64,000 nucleotides of DNA from Paenibacillus aceris. Lineage in GTDB: Bacteria; Bacillota; Bacilli; Paenibacillales; NBRC-103111. The notes under the pieces were generated by a model. It was not told the origin of the DNA and ran no database searches. It saw only the letters and a program-made list of their open reading frames with translations. The translations under genes and the position numbers were made by a program. This document shows, in pieces, positions 35,182-43,855 of the stretch (position 1 is the first letter of the stretch; each line of letters starts with the position of its first letter). The stretch lies in contig NZ_JAGGKV010000023.1 in assembly GCF_017874035.1 (NCBI RefSeq), positions 52,224-116,223 of the forward strand, read 5' to 3'.

Positions 35182-36429
35182 TTATTCCTGAAAAGTCAGC
35201 TTCGCTTGTGCGGCTTCAGCATATTCCTTATACCGCTGTGCCACTTTCCCTTCGGCGGCATCCCCTTGATGGATAAATAGCCTGTGTTTCATTGCCAGGA
35301 CATCACCGCTGCTCAGCACCTTCCCACCGCAGAAATGGAAGTTGGCTGGAGTGAAGGGACCGTAGTCGCGAACAAACCACTGGGAAGCGTAAGTGTCATT
35401 CTCCGGGTGAGAGAACATGGCAATGCCCATTTCCGCATATTCCTTGACGGGGGTCCCGCTTTCACGGTTCATACTGCGAAACAGTTTACCGCTATAATCT
35501 ACCCACTCAGTGACCGATCCAAAAATTTCAGATTCCCCTACTTTCCCGTTGGCAGCTGAAATGACTCCTGTATGATGACCATTGATTTGCTCGTTAACGC
35601 GAAGGAAAGGGAATCCGCCTTCCTTTGTATCGCCGAACTTAACATCGCCGTTAACAGCATGCAGCTCTGTTGATAGATCTACATATCTTGACTCGGGAGG
35701 CAGATTGTAAATTCGAATACTGCGAGTCTCCTGCAGCAGCAAATTACCGTGCTCATCCTGCCAATTGATTAACGTTGTTATTTGACCAAAGACCGGGCCA
35801 CTGGACATCACCATAAATTCCTTATGCACTTGGCGCCCCTCACCACGAAACTCATGATAGAGCTTATGTCCGTTTACATCGTCGTGGCCCCACCAAAGAC
35901 CGTGATGATGCAGGTGATCATCCGGCGCATCTTGAATAAGCGTTTTGCCGTGAGGCCCAATCAAAGGATAATAGTAAGGCTTCCCTACCTGTGGTGAATA
36001 TAAGTACCGGGTAAACAGCTTGCCTTCTATGCTTACAACGACCCTGCTGTTCTCCTCCTGATGATCTACATATACCCCCGGGAGTTCATGCCAAGGATTA
36101 TATTGCCGGTCTTTGGGAACTGCTTGACTTTTTGGCTTCTTTATAAGGGAGAATACCGACTCTGTTGGCAAATGGGCTTCCTTTAAAAGGACATAGAGCG
36201 CGCGCTCTTGTTTTACTTCCCATGGTGTCGCAGAAATATCATGCCGATTAAGCTGGCAAGCAAACTCAATGTTGTTAGCCTCATTTACTGCTAGAATATC
36301 TGCATCTCCGGCCCATGTTTCAATCCTCGTAAAGGTTTCATCATCCAAATCTACTTTCAAAACGGTTGGGAACGTCGTAACCGAATGATCCAAAGTAACG
36401 GAGAACTTGTTTTTTGACTCTATCGTCAT
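35182..36429 (-). CDS. PmoA family (DUF6807) protein
   Basis: About 415 residues, no signal peptide. The signature is the histidine-rich stretch DDHLHHHGLWWGHDDVNG near the middle, with RYVDLSTELHAV and FRSMNRESGTPV further on; all are typical of the DUF6807/PmoA family. The database name comes from an early association with methane oxidation, but in Firmicutes and Bacteroidetes the family accompanies sugar catabolic genes, and no enzymatic function is established to my knowledge. The start is at the ATG preceded by AAGGAGCTGAGAAGC; the frame is open to 36510. It follows the Gfo/Idh/MocA gene by 13 bases. Confidence 0.83.
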   Translation of the reverse strand: MTIESKNKFSVTLDHSVTTFPTVLKVDLDDETFTRIETWAGDADILAVNEANNIEFACQLNRHDISATPWEVKQERALYVLLKEAHLPTESVFSLIKKPKSQAVPKDRQYNPWHELPGVYVDHQEENSRVVVSIEGKLFTRYLYSPQVGKPYYYPLIGPHGKTLIQDAPDDHLHHHGLWWGHDDVNGHKLYHEFRGEGRQVHKEFMVMSSGPVFGQITTLINWQDEHGNLLLQETRSIRIYNLPPESRYVDLSTELHAVNGDVKFGDTKEGGFPFLRVNEQINGHHTGVISAANGKVGESEIFGSVTEWVDYSGKLFRSMNRESGTPVKEYAEMGIAMFSHPENDTYASQWFVRDYGPFTPANFHFCGGKVLSSGDVLAMKHRLFIHQGDAAEGKVAQRYKEYAEAAQAKLTFQE

Positions 36430-36442
36430 GCTTCTCAGCTCC

Positions 36443-37597
36443 TTATTTTTTCTCGCCACCGACTGTAATCTCATTAGAGCTAAAACCGACAACCGAGTTT
36501 TTCTTATCATAAAAACGTGGAGCGTTCGACATAATACCTTCGCGAGTATAGAATGGGCTATCCGACTTAAGCGGAAGTCTTACTGATGTGCCCGTGCTGG
36601 CAGACTGATAGATGGCCGTAATGAGCTCCAGTGTTTTTCTGCCTTCTTGGCTCGAGACCAATACGTCCGTCGTGCCGTTCTCAATAGCCTTCATAACGTT
36701 GTCAATCTGACCCTTATGTCCCGTGTAAAGCAGTGCGGGAACCTGACTCGCAACAGCATCGATCGCTTGTTCTAGCTCTGAATTGGCCTGAGGGAAGCCG
36801 TTCTCTTTGGATACGGAAGCAGTCACCTTCCACGGCATCGACACACGCGCTTTCTCCCCTTGGAAGATCAGCTGCTGTTCCTGACCGTGATTCACAACAG
36901 AGCTGGTAATTTGAGCCAAGGCTCTTGGATAGGACAGGATCGCTATCGACAAATCCTCGACTTCCGCATTATCATGTGAGGTATTGCTCATGACAGCTGT
37001 AACCTGATCCGGCATGCCCATCATCCATTGAAACATATCAATATGATGTACGGCATGATTCAGTGTGCAGCCGCCACCTTCTTTTTCCCAAGTGCCTCTC
37101 CACCAGAGATCGTAGTATACATATCCTCTCCACCAGAACGAGTCTACTTGAGCGTGAACAATTTTACCTGCCAATCCGGAGTCCAATACGCTCTTTAGTT
37201 TCATGACCGAATCACCGAAACGGTTCTGGCTAACGACCGAAAGTATTTTGCCGGTAGCCTCGGCTGCCTCGTTCATCCGATCACATTCTTCCAGCGAAGA
37301 AGCCATCGGCTTCTCGACGATCACATGCTTGCCGGCATTAAGCGCATAGACGGTAATATCAGCATGCGTATAAGGCGGTGTGCATACGGAAACCAGATCA
37401 ATATCATCCCGTGACAGCATTTCGCGATAATCGCTAAAAATCAAGCAATCCAGATTATGTTTCTGTTTGAATTGCTCAGCTTTATCGGTATAAATATCGC
37501 TCAATGCGACTATTTGACAGCGTTCCCCCAAAGTTTGATAAGCTTCAATATGGGCAGCCGAAATAGCACCTATTCCAATAACAGCAACACGAATCAT
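36443..37597 (-). CDS. Gfo/Idh/MocA-family oxidoreductase
   Basis: NAD(P)-dependent sugar or inositol dehydrogenase-like protein of about 384 residues. Rossmann motif AVIGIGAISAAHIEAY at the N-terminus, the conserved EKPMASSLEEC (catalytic Lys in EKP) near residue 97, and a C-terminal substrate domain with YDLWWRGTWEKEGGGCTLNHAVHHIDMFQW. A strong AAGGAG ribosome site sets the start at 37597. Encoded between a sugar importer and the PmoA-like protein, it probably oxidises the imported sugar or a derivative; the substrate is not known. Confidence 0.9.
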   Translation of the reverse strand: MIRVAVIGIGAISAAHIEAYQTLGERCQIVALSDIYTDKAEQFKQKHNLDCLIFSDYREMLSRDDIDLVSVCTPPYTHADITVYALNAGKHVIVEKPMASSLEECDRMNEAAEATGKILSVVSQNRFGDSVMKLKSVLDSGLAGKIVHAQVDSFWWRGYVYYDLWWRGTWEKEGGGCTLNHAVHHIDMFQWMMGMPDQVTAVMSNTSHDNAEVEDLSIAILSYPRALAQITSSVVNHGQEQQLIFQGEKARVSMPWKVTASVSKENGFPQANSELEQAIDAVASQVPALLYTGHKGQIDNVMKAIENGTTDVLVSSQEGRKTLELITAIYQSASTGTSVRLPLKSDSPFYTREGIMSNAPRFYDKKNSVVGFSSNEITVGGEKK

Positions 37598-37652
37598 GAA
37601 TTTCCGTCTCCTTCGCAAATGTAATTTTGAGATTGCCGTGTACATAGTAAAT

Positions 37653-37678
37653 TCGGTTCCCCAATAACAGGGAACCGA
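37653..37678 (-). terminator. Hairpin between binding-protein and oxidoreductase genes
   Basis: TCGGTTCCC and GGGAACCGA, nine perfect pairs with an 8-base loop, directly after the binding-protein stop. The following minus-strand bases (ATTTACTATG) are a poor T tract, so it more likely attenuates or protects the upstream transcript than ends it. Confidence 0.55.
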
Positions 37679-37696
37679 GTAATCCGTTAAATGAAG

Positions 37697-39310
37697 TTAC
37701 TTTTGATTCTTGTAGAACTCCTCGTAAGCTTTCTTCTTTTCTTCTTTAACCGCTGTACCGCCCATATCCATATAAGCTTTTACTTGATCGCCGTAAACTT
37801 TATCGAAATCAGCTGGTTTAGCCGTAACGATTTTCGTTAACATTTCTTTTTCTTTATCCTTCAAAATAGTTGCATACTTCACTTCAGCCTGAATTGGCGT
37901 ATCGACACGAGGTAGTGTGTAAGCATCATTAGATCCGGCTTGGATACTCTTCACTGTGAAGTCTTTAAAGTTCGGATCCGTTGCGTTTGCCTCGATATTT
38001 TTTTGCGGCTCATCCGGGCTGACATATTTACCGTTTAAGATAATGGCATAGTCGTAGTAGTTATAAAGAATTTGTTTAGCTTCTGGCGTATCCATGTTAA
38101 TAGGTACACCATTGCTGTCCAATTTATAGGAGACGCCTTCCTTCCCGTTTTGAAGCGCAAGGATATTTTTCGGCTCAGACATCCAGTTCAAATATTTCAC
38201 TGCCGCCTCAACATTCGGGCTTGATTTTGGAACCATCAGATACGCGCCGTATGCCGGGTATTTCGGTTTCGGATGTTTGCCGTCTTTCGTTGAAAACGGA
38301 TCAATCGCTACAAGTTCTGCTGTCGGATTGTTCTTCTTCATATTTGAGTAATAGCCGTTATAAACCGGTTCATTGGTATTAGGCGTTGCAGCACCTGCAA
38401 GCCCGTTCACCATTTGCTGGGCGAAGGCTTGGCTAAAATCGGAAGCAAGCGCAAAATCTTTATCAATCAAACCTTCATTGTACATTTGATTTAAAAACTT
38501 AAGCCCCTCTTTATTTCCAGGCTGCTCCCAGTTAGGGGTGGCGTATAGATCTGCCGGCGTAATTTTGCTCCAATCCCAGAAAGATTGAATCAATGGCTGC
38601 ATATGAAAAATATCGATATACGAATAAGGAATTACTTTTCCGCCTGTATTTCCTGGGTCTTTTTCTTTGAACGCCCTCATGGTTTGCAGGAATTGGTCAG
38701 TCGTCGTCGGCGCCGGCATATTCAGCTTATCCAGCCAATCCTTGCGGATAAATGTTGTTGTCTGGGACTGAATGACCCGAAGTGCAGGAATGGCATACTG
38801 TTTGCCGTTGAACATGCCATCCGGTAATGAAGGGGCAAGCACCTTTTTCAATTGAGGACCATATTTATCGATAACCGGCCCCAAATCCGCCAAGCCTCCG
38901 CTTTGCGCGTAGTTCTGAACCGTCGGCTTGTCATAGGTATAAACAATATCCGGAGAGGAGTTAGAAGCCATCAAAACATTCAGCTTTTTGACTTCCTCAG
39001 AACGCGGTACCGTTACGAATTTGACAGTAATATTGTTCGGTTTACCGAAATTTTCTTGAATGTATTGCGTCATAAAGTTGTCGGTGATCGGAGGAGCTCC
39101 GGCAGGGGTATTGCTTCTATCAAAAAGCTCAACTGTCAGCGTAATGGGTTTGGAACTCTGGGCTGGAGTTGCTGCGTTGCTGGCTGCAGGAGAACCGCTG
39201 CTATCGTTTGCACCGCTGGAAGAGCTGCTGCTGCAGGCTGTTAATACTAGGCAGGACGCCATGGCTACTGTCAATGTAGTATGCACTGATTTATGAATTG
39301 TTTTCCGCAT
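37697..39310 (-). CDS. LplA/YtcQ-type solute-binding lipoprotein
   Basis: Long-form binding protein of about 537 residues with a lipobox ending LTAC, a Ser/Ala-rich linker, and family segments such as IRKDWLDKLNMPAPTTTDQF. The frame is open upstream to 39451, but AAGGGAGGCAAC immediately before the ATG at 39310 sets the start. It is the third importer gene, after the two permeases, and is followed by a hairpin. Confidence 0.9.
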   Translation of the reverse strand: MRKTIHKSVHTTLTVAMASCLVLTACSSSSSSGANDSSGSPAASNAATPAQSSKPITLTVELFDRSNTPAGAPPITDNFMTQYIQENFGKPNNITVKFVTVPRSEEVKKLNVLMASNSSPDIVYTYDKPTVQNYAQSGGLADLGPVIDKYGPQLKKVLAPSLPDGMFNGKQYAIPALRVIQSQTTTFIRKDWLDKLNMPAPTTTDQFLQTMRAFKEKDPGNTGGKVIPYSYIDIFHMQPLIQSFWDWSKITPADLYATPNWEQPGNKEGLKFLNQMYNEGLIDKDFALASDFSQAFAQQMVNGLAGAATPNTNEPVYNGYYSNMKKNNPTAELVAIDPFSTKDGKHPKPKYPAYGAYLMVPKSSPNVEAAVKYLNWMSEPKNILALQNGKEGVSYKLDSNGVPINMDTPEAKQILYNYYDYAIILNGKYVSPDEPQKNIEANATDPNFKDFTVKSIQAGSNDAYTLPRVDTPIQAEVKYATILKDKEKEMLTKIVTAKPADFDKVYGDQVKAYMDMGGTAVKEEKKKAYEEFYKNQK

Positions 39311-39386
39311 TGTGTTGCCTCCCTTTAACTTGACTATTTGTATAGAACCTTCGGTTGGCAGTTTGTTGACCGCCGAAGTGTAACTA

Positions 39387-40259
39387 TCAACCTTTGACGG
39401 CACCGACAAGCATACCGGAAATGAAATAACGCTGCAGCCATGGGTATACAAGCAGGATCGGCACCGTTGAGAACATGATGCTGGCTGCCTGCAAACTTAG
39501 AGGAATCGGCGTCGAGGAATTGAAGCCCTCTTGAGCGGAAGCGTCGTTCACTTGGCTGTTGATTACCATTTCGTAGAGCTTCAATTGAATAGGGTACAGA
39601 TGCTGATCATTGACATAAAATAAGGCATCCTGGAACATGTTCCATCGATCCACTGCAGAGTAAAGTCCGATCGTCGCCAATATCGGCAGCGAAAGCGGCA
39701 GTACAATTTTCAGCAAAAATCTAAAGTGCCCGCACCCGTCCATCCATGCAGAATCTTCCAGTTCAGCCGGAAGTTGTGAAAAATTCGTTTTCAGGATAAT
39801 CAGGAGAAATGCATTGATCAAAATAGGTACAACTAAGGAAAATACCGTATTTAACATGCCCAGCTGTTTGATCAGGAGATAATGCGGAATAATTCCCGGA
39901 TTGAAAAACATCGTAATAATAATAAGCAAGAAGAAAATATGCTTTCCTTTAAAATCCCGTCTGCTTAATGGATATGCAGCCATGACTGTTACGGCCATAG
40001 TGACAAGCGTGTATCCGGCAACGAGCAGGATCGTAAACAGCAGTGAACGCAGCATGGAGAGGTCACCAAGAACGGAATGGTAAGCACCCCAAGTCCATTC
40101 AACAGGCCAAAGAGTCACTTCACCGGACATAATCGGTCTGTTTCCGCTCAACGACAAAGCGAACATATGGATCATCGGCACAACACAAAACAAACAGAAA
40201 ACACCGATCACAACGATAATAACAGCGTCTATCATTTTATTCGCAGGATTTCGATACAT
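39387..40259 (-). CDS. LplC/YtcP-type sugar ABC transporter permease
   Basis: Membrane permease of 290 residues, six predicted helices, coupling loop LEDSAWMDGCGHFRFLLKIVLP (a variant of the usual EAA motif) and the C-terminal RYFISGMLVGAVKG of the family. It starts 11 bases after the LplB-type gene. Confidence 0.92.
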   Translation of the reverse strand: MYRNPANKMIDAVIIVVIGVFCLFCVVPMIHMFALSLSGNRPIMSGEVTLWPVEWTWGAYHSVLGDLSMLRSLLFTILLVAGYTLVTMAVTVMAAYPLSRRDFKGKHIFFLLIIITMFFNPGIIPHYLLIKQLGMLNTVFSLVVPILINAFLLIILKTNFSQLPAELEDSAWMDGCGHFRFLLKIVLPLSLPILATIGLYSAVDRWNMFQDALFYVNDQHLYPIQLKLYEMVINSQVNDASAQEGFNSSTPIPLSLQAASIMFSTVPILLVYPWLQRYFISGMLVGAVKG

Positions 40260-40270
40260 ATATTCCCCCC

Positions 40271-41215
40271 CTAGAAAATCCCCTGATTATTTACTCTTCT
40301 CGATATAAACTCAGCTGACAAGAGTAAAATGAGGCCAACAACCGACTGGAACAAGCCTACTGCAGTAGCAAGAGCAAACCTCGCTGATTGGATTCCAACC
40401 GTATATACGTAAGTACTGATAACTTCAGATACATCCTTGACATACCCATTCTGCAGAACATATGGCTGTTCAAAGCTGATATTCGCCATGTTGCCGATCT
40501 GCAAAATGAACAGAACAATGATCGTTGGCTTGATGCCCGGCAATGTTATATGCCAGATCTTCCGCATACGGGTGGCACCGTCCACTTCGGCAGCTTCATA
40601 TAATTCCTTATTAATTCCTGTAAGCGCTGCTAAGTACAGAATCGTTCCCCAGCCTGCATGGTGCCACAAGCCTGTTCCGACATAGGTAGAGATCCAGTAA
40701 ATCGGTTTTTCCAAAAACGGAATCGGCTGGCCGCCAATCGCCTTAATCATTTCATTAATCGTACCGTTGTTGGTGGAAAGCAATTCAATGGCCATACCGC
40801 CCACAATTACCCAGGAAATAAAATGAGGTAAGTACATTAACGTTTGACTCACTCGTTTGAACCAGCTAATACGTATTTCATTCAACATGACTGCCAAAAT
40901 AATGGGAACTGGGAACGTAAGCAGCCCCAAAATATTTAAGACCAGCGTATTGCGGAACGCCGTATAGAATTGTGGCAGCGAAAAGACCTCTTTGAAGACA
41001 TCTAATCCTACCCAATCACTGCCCCATACACCTTTGAAGATATTATAGTCCTTAAAAGCAACCGCAACTCCCGCCATCGGAATGTACTTAAAAATAACGA
41101 AGTAAGCCATCGGTAAAATCATCAGGACATATAACTGCCATTGGCGTCGAAAGAAAGACATTCGATTTCGTTTGACTACCGCCGAGGATGTGGTCCGGCT
41201 AATTTCAATCTGCAT
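40271..41215 (-). CDS. LplB/YteP-type sugar ABC transporter permease
   Basis: About 314 residues with six predicted helices, opening LYVLMILPMAYFVIFKYIPMAG and coupling loop YEAAEVDGATRMRKIWHITLPG. The ATG at 41215 has AAAGGA nine bases upstream; an in-frame ATG at 41233 lacks one. First gene of the importer-Gfo/Idh-PmoA operon. A cre-like site (TGTAAGCGTTTCAA) lies at 41267-41280 in its leader. Confidence 0.92.
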   Translation of the reverse strand: MQIEISRTTSSAVVKRNRMSFFRRQWQLYVLMILPMAYFVIFKYIPMAGVAVAFKDYNIFKGVWGSDWVGLDVFKEVFSLPQFYTAFRNTLVLNILGLLTFPVPIILAVMLNEIRISWFKRVSQTLMYLPHFISWVIVGGMAIELLSTNNGTINEMIKAIGGQPIPFLEKPIYWISTYVGTGLWHHAGWGTILYLAALTGINKELYEAAEVDGATRMRKIWHITLPGIKPTIIVLFILQIGNMANISFEQPYVLQNGYVKDVSEVISTYVYTVGIQSARFALATAVGLFQSVVGLILLLSAEFISRRVNNQGIF

Positions 41216-41266
41216 AAGCGTCCATCCTTTCAATGAAAATTAGGTATGCTGAAAAATATATCAAAA

Positions 41267-41280
41267 TTGAAACGCTTACA
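41267..41280 (-). promoter_or_regulatory. Possible catabolite-response (cre-like) element
   Basis: TGTAAGCGTTTCAA on the minus strand agrees with the CcpA consensus TGWAANCGNTNWCA at all but two fixed positions and lies about 52 bases upstream of the importer operon. A similar string TGTAAGCGCATTC lies at 62648-62660. Confidence 0.4.
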
Positions 41281-41671
41281 TAATGTTGACTATCGATTGT
41301 TATTAGGTCATTTAGTCAAATTAGCAGCATCTTCAAGTATTGATTACGTCTTCATTGTTGTTGAAACATCTACACTTGATTGGCTTTTCTTTCTGTAGGT
41401 GCCTTAAGTACCACTATGCCGAATTTGGTCTGCGATCCCGATGACTACTTGAACTTACTAATACCACTAATCTTATTGATCTAATTAGTCTAACTAGTAA
41501 TACTAGTCTTCCGATGACTTCATTATAATTCAGCCTTGTAACCGATTGCAATACTTTTTTTTCAAAATATCCCATCAAAGAAAGACAGCCCTTCATCATT
41601 CAAATGCGACTCTGCAAGAATTTTAGAAATTTACACAAAACGAGGAGAAAACACAGAACAATGAGAAAACA
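41281..41671. other. AT-rich intergenic region with short repeats
   Basis: Upstream of the importer operon and beyond the dehydratase terminator. It carries CCGATGACT twice (near 41438 and 41512) and a cluster of ACTAAT/CTAATTAG/ACTAGT strings between 41457 and 41505, rich in small palindromes. No gene is supported. Confidence 0.4.
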
Positions 41672-41734
41672 CAAAAAAGCGCCGAGACTTTCTCGACACT
41701 TTGTGATGATGCTGTTCTCCATTTGAGAGCAGCG
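41672..41734 (-). terminator. Terminator region after the pentonate operon
   Basis: The main hairpin is GTGTCGAGA-AAG-TCTCGGCGC (two G-U pairs) followed by TTTTTTGTG, at 41672-41699. A second hairpin, GCTGCTCTC/GAGAACAGC, precedes it at about 41712-41734. Confidence 0.82.
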
Positions 41735-41826
41735 GGAGGATTCAATTAGCTTTGTGTGTTAGGCAGGCTCAGGAGACCGGGAGCAGCAATAGAAGCGGCG
41801 TATTTTCTGTAAATGATGGTGCGCTC

Positions 41827-43809
41827 CTATCGGCTCTGCTGCGCCAATGCTTTTTTGCCCGCTTCCAAGGCAGCGATAATCCGATCCACATCATAAACGC
41901 TCCCTGCCCAGGTTCCTCCGCTGACAGACTGTAAAGCAGCCCATAAACGAGTATCGTCAGGGAGTCTTTCGTCTGGAGCGAGTTCCGGGTGCGGATCGCG
42001 GTCAGCAAGCACACGGGCTCCTTCTTCGGGGGTCAGCACTTCGTCGCTATCGCCCAGAAAATGGATCGTACCCTCCAACCGGTTCCGATCGACGATGATG
42101 TCGATTGTGTCCCCGTCCCGCAGCTTGCCAATCGGACCGCCAGCCAGCGCTTCAGGTCCAACATGACCGATGCAGGCGCCTGTGGATACTCCCGAAAACC
42201 GTGCATCCGTAATCAGGGATACATATTTGCCGAACGGCAGATGCTTTAGCGCCGAGGTTAGTTGATAGGTCTCTTCCATCCCCGTCCCCGAAGGTCCGCG
42301 TCCCATTAACACCATCACATCTCCGGCTTGAATGCCGTTGTTCTTGATGGCCGAGATGGCCGCTTTCTCCGAGGTAAACACCTTGGCTTTGCCCCGATGG
42401 CGGTAAACCCCGTCCTCTCCAACTGTTGTCGGGTCAATCGCCGTCGATTTAATGACCGATCCTTCCGGAGCCAAGTTCCCCATTGGAAACGTCACCGTTG
42501 AAGTTAATCCTCTTTCTTTGGCACGTTCCGGTTGCATGATAACGTTGTCCGCGTCAATGCCGTCCATTTCCATCAACAGATTTCTCATCCGTACACGGCG
42601 CTCGCTCGACTCCCACCAATCCAGTACGGTTCCCAGCGTTTCACCCGTTACTGTCAATGCATGTTCTTTTAGTACCCCCAAACGCCGGAGATGCAGCATC
42701 ACTTCCGGCACCCCTCCTGCCAGAAACACTCTCACAGTCGGATGATATTCCGGACCATTGGGTAAAACGCTGACTAGTCTCGGGACGTCTTTATTGACAC
42801 GAATCCAGTCTTGAACGGTCGGAACAGGCAGTCCTGCCGCATGGGCGAAGGCAGGGATATGTAGCAGCAAATTCGTCGATCCTCCGAAGGCTGCATGAAC
42901 AACCATGGCATTATGGATAGACGCTTCAGTCAAAATATCCTTCATTCGGATACCCTTTTCCTCCAGCGTCATCATAGCGCGTGCCGACTGCCTTGCCATC
43001 TCTTCCCATACGGGTTGCCCGGATGGCGCAAGCGCAGCGTGAGGCACCGTCATGCCCATAGCTTCTGCAATAACTTGCGAAGTAGCAGCAGTGCCAAGAA
43101 ACTGGCAGCCTCCCCCTGGCGTGGCACAAGCCCGGCAGCCTAGGTCGGCAGCAGCCTCCAGGCTAATCTCACCACTCGCATACCTTGCGCCTATGGTTTG
43201 GATCTTCCCAGCATCCTCCCCCTCCGTAGGGGGTAACGTCACTCCTCCGGGCACAATGACGCAAGGCAGCTCGTGCATCCCGGCCAGCGCGATCATCATG
43301 GCGGGCAATCCCTTGTCGCAGGTTGCCACACCGAGCACGCCTTTGCGTGTTGGCAAGGAGCGGATTAAGCGCCGAAAAACGATCGCTGCATCGTTGCGGT
43401 AAGGAAGAGAGTCAAACATCCCTTCTGTGCCTTGGGACCTGCCATCGCAAGGATCGCTCACATAACCGGCAAAAGGAACCCCTCCGCTTTCTGTAATCAC
43501 CTCTGCCGCAGCCTGTGTCAGCAGTCCAACCTCCCAGTGACCGGTGTGATAACCAAGGGCGACAGGACTGCCATCTTCCTTGCGTATGCCTCCTTGCGTA
43601 CTTAACAAAAGATACTGTTTGCCCTTCAGGCGAGATGGTTTCCATCCCATCCCTACATTTTGAGTAAGACCGAACAACTCACCGCTAGGGGCATGCAATA
43701 ACATTTCTTTTGTTAGGGGCAGTGAGCCTTTGGGGCCCTGTGCATGCGTGTGGATCTTATACAAATCGTTATTTTCTTCTGTCATAATCGATTTTATTTG
43801 CTCTGTCAT
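41827..43809 (-). CDS. IlvD/EDD-family sugar-acid dehydratase, YjhG/YagF (D-xylonate dehydratase) type
   Basis: Iron-sulfur dehydratase of 660 residues. Length and segments such as GFxTQNVGMGW, SDPCDGRSQGTEGMFDSLPY, ATCDKGLPAMM, CATPGGGCQFLG and LITDARFSGVSTGA match the YjhG/YagF branch (about 655 residues), which dehydrates D-xylonate to 2-keto-3-deoxy-pentonate; dihydroxyacid and phosphogluconate dehydratases are shorter or lack these inserts. The TTG at 43812 is directly followed by an ATG at 43809, seven bases from GGGTG. With the two upstream enzymes it completes a non-phosphorylative pentonate pathway. Confidence 0.85.
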   Translation of the reverse strand: MTEQIKSIMTEENNDLYKIHTHAQGPKGSLPLTKEMLLHAPSGELFGLTQNVGMGWKPSRLKGKQYLLLSTQGGIRKEDGSPVALGYHTGHWEVGLLTQAAAEVITESGGVPFAGYVSDPCDGRSQGTEGMFDSLPYRNDAAIVFRRLIRSLPTRKGVLGVATCDKGLPAMMIALAGMHELPCVIVPGGVTLPPTEGEDAGKIQTIGARYASGEISLEAAADLGCRACATPGGGCQFLGTAATSQVIAEAMGMTVPHAALAPSGQPVWEEMARQSARAMMTLEEKGIRMKDILTEASIHNAMVVHAAFGGSTNLLLHIPAFAHAAGLPVPTVQDWIRVNKDVPRLVSVLPNGPEYHPTVRVFLAGGVPEVMLHLRRLGVLKEHALTVTGETLGTVLDWWESSERRVRMRNLLMEMDGIDADNVIMQPERAKERGLTSTVTFPMGNLAPEGSVIKSTAIDPTTVGEDGVYRHRGKAKVFTSEKAAISAIKNNGIQAGDVMVLMGRGPSGTGMEETYQLTSALKHLPFGKYVSLITDARFSGVSTGACIGHVGPEALAGGPIGKLRDGDTIDIIVDRNRLEGTIHFLGDSDEVLTPEEGARVLADRDPHPELAPDERLPDDTRLWAALQSVSGGTWAGSVYDVDRIIAALEAGKKALAQQSR

Positions 43810-43855
43810 CAAACTTCACCCTTCCGAATCAGGTTTCCTAGCCCAAGAGATCCGC

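Noticed and set aside
41414..41599. Minus-strand 61-codon frame in the AT-rich gap
   Set aside because: Encoded by the short-repeat cluster; simple Leu/Val/Arg composition and no ribosome site.
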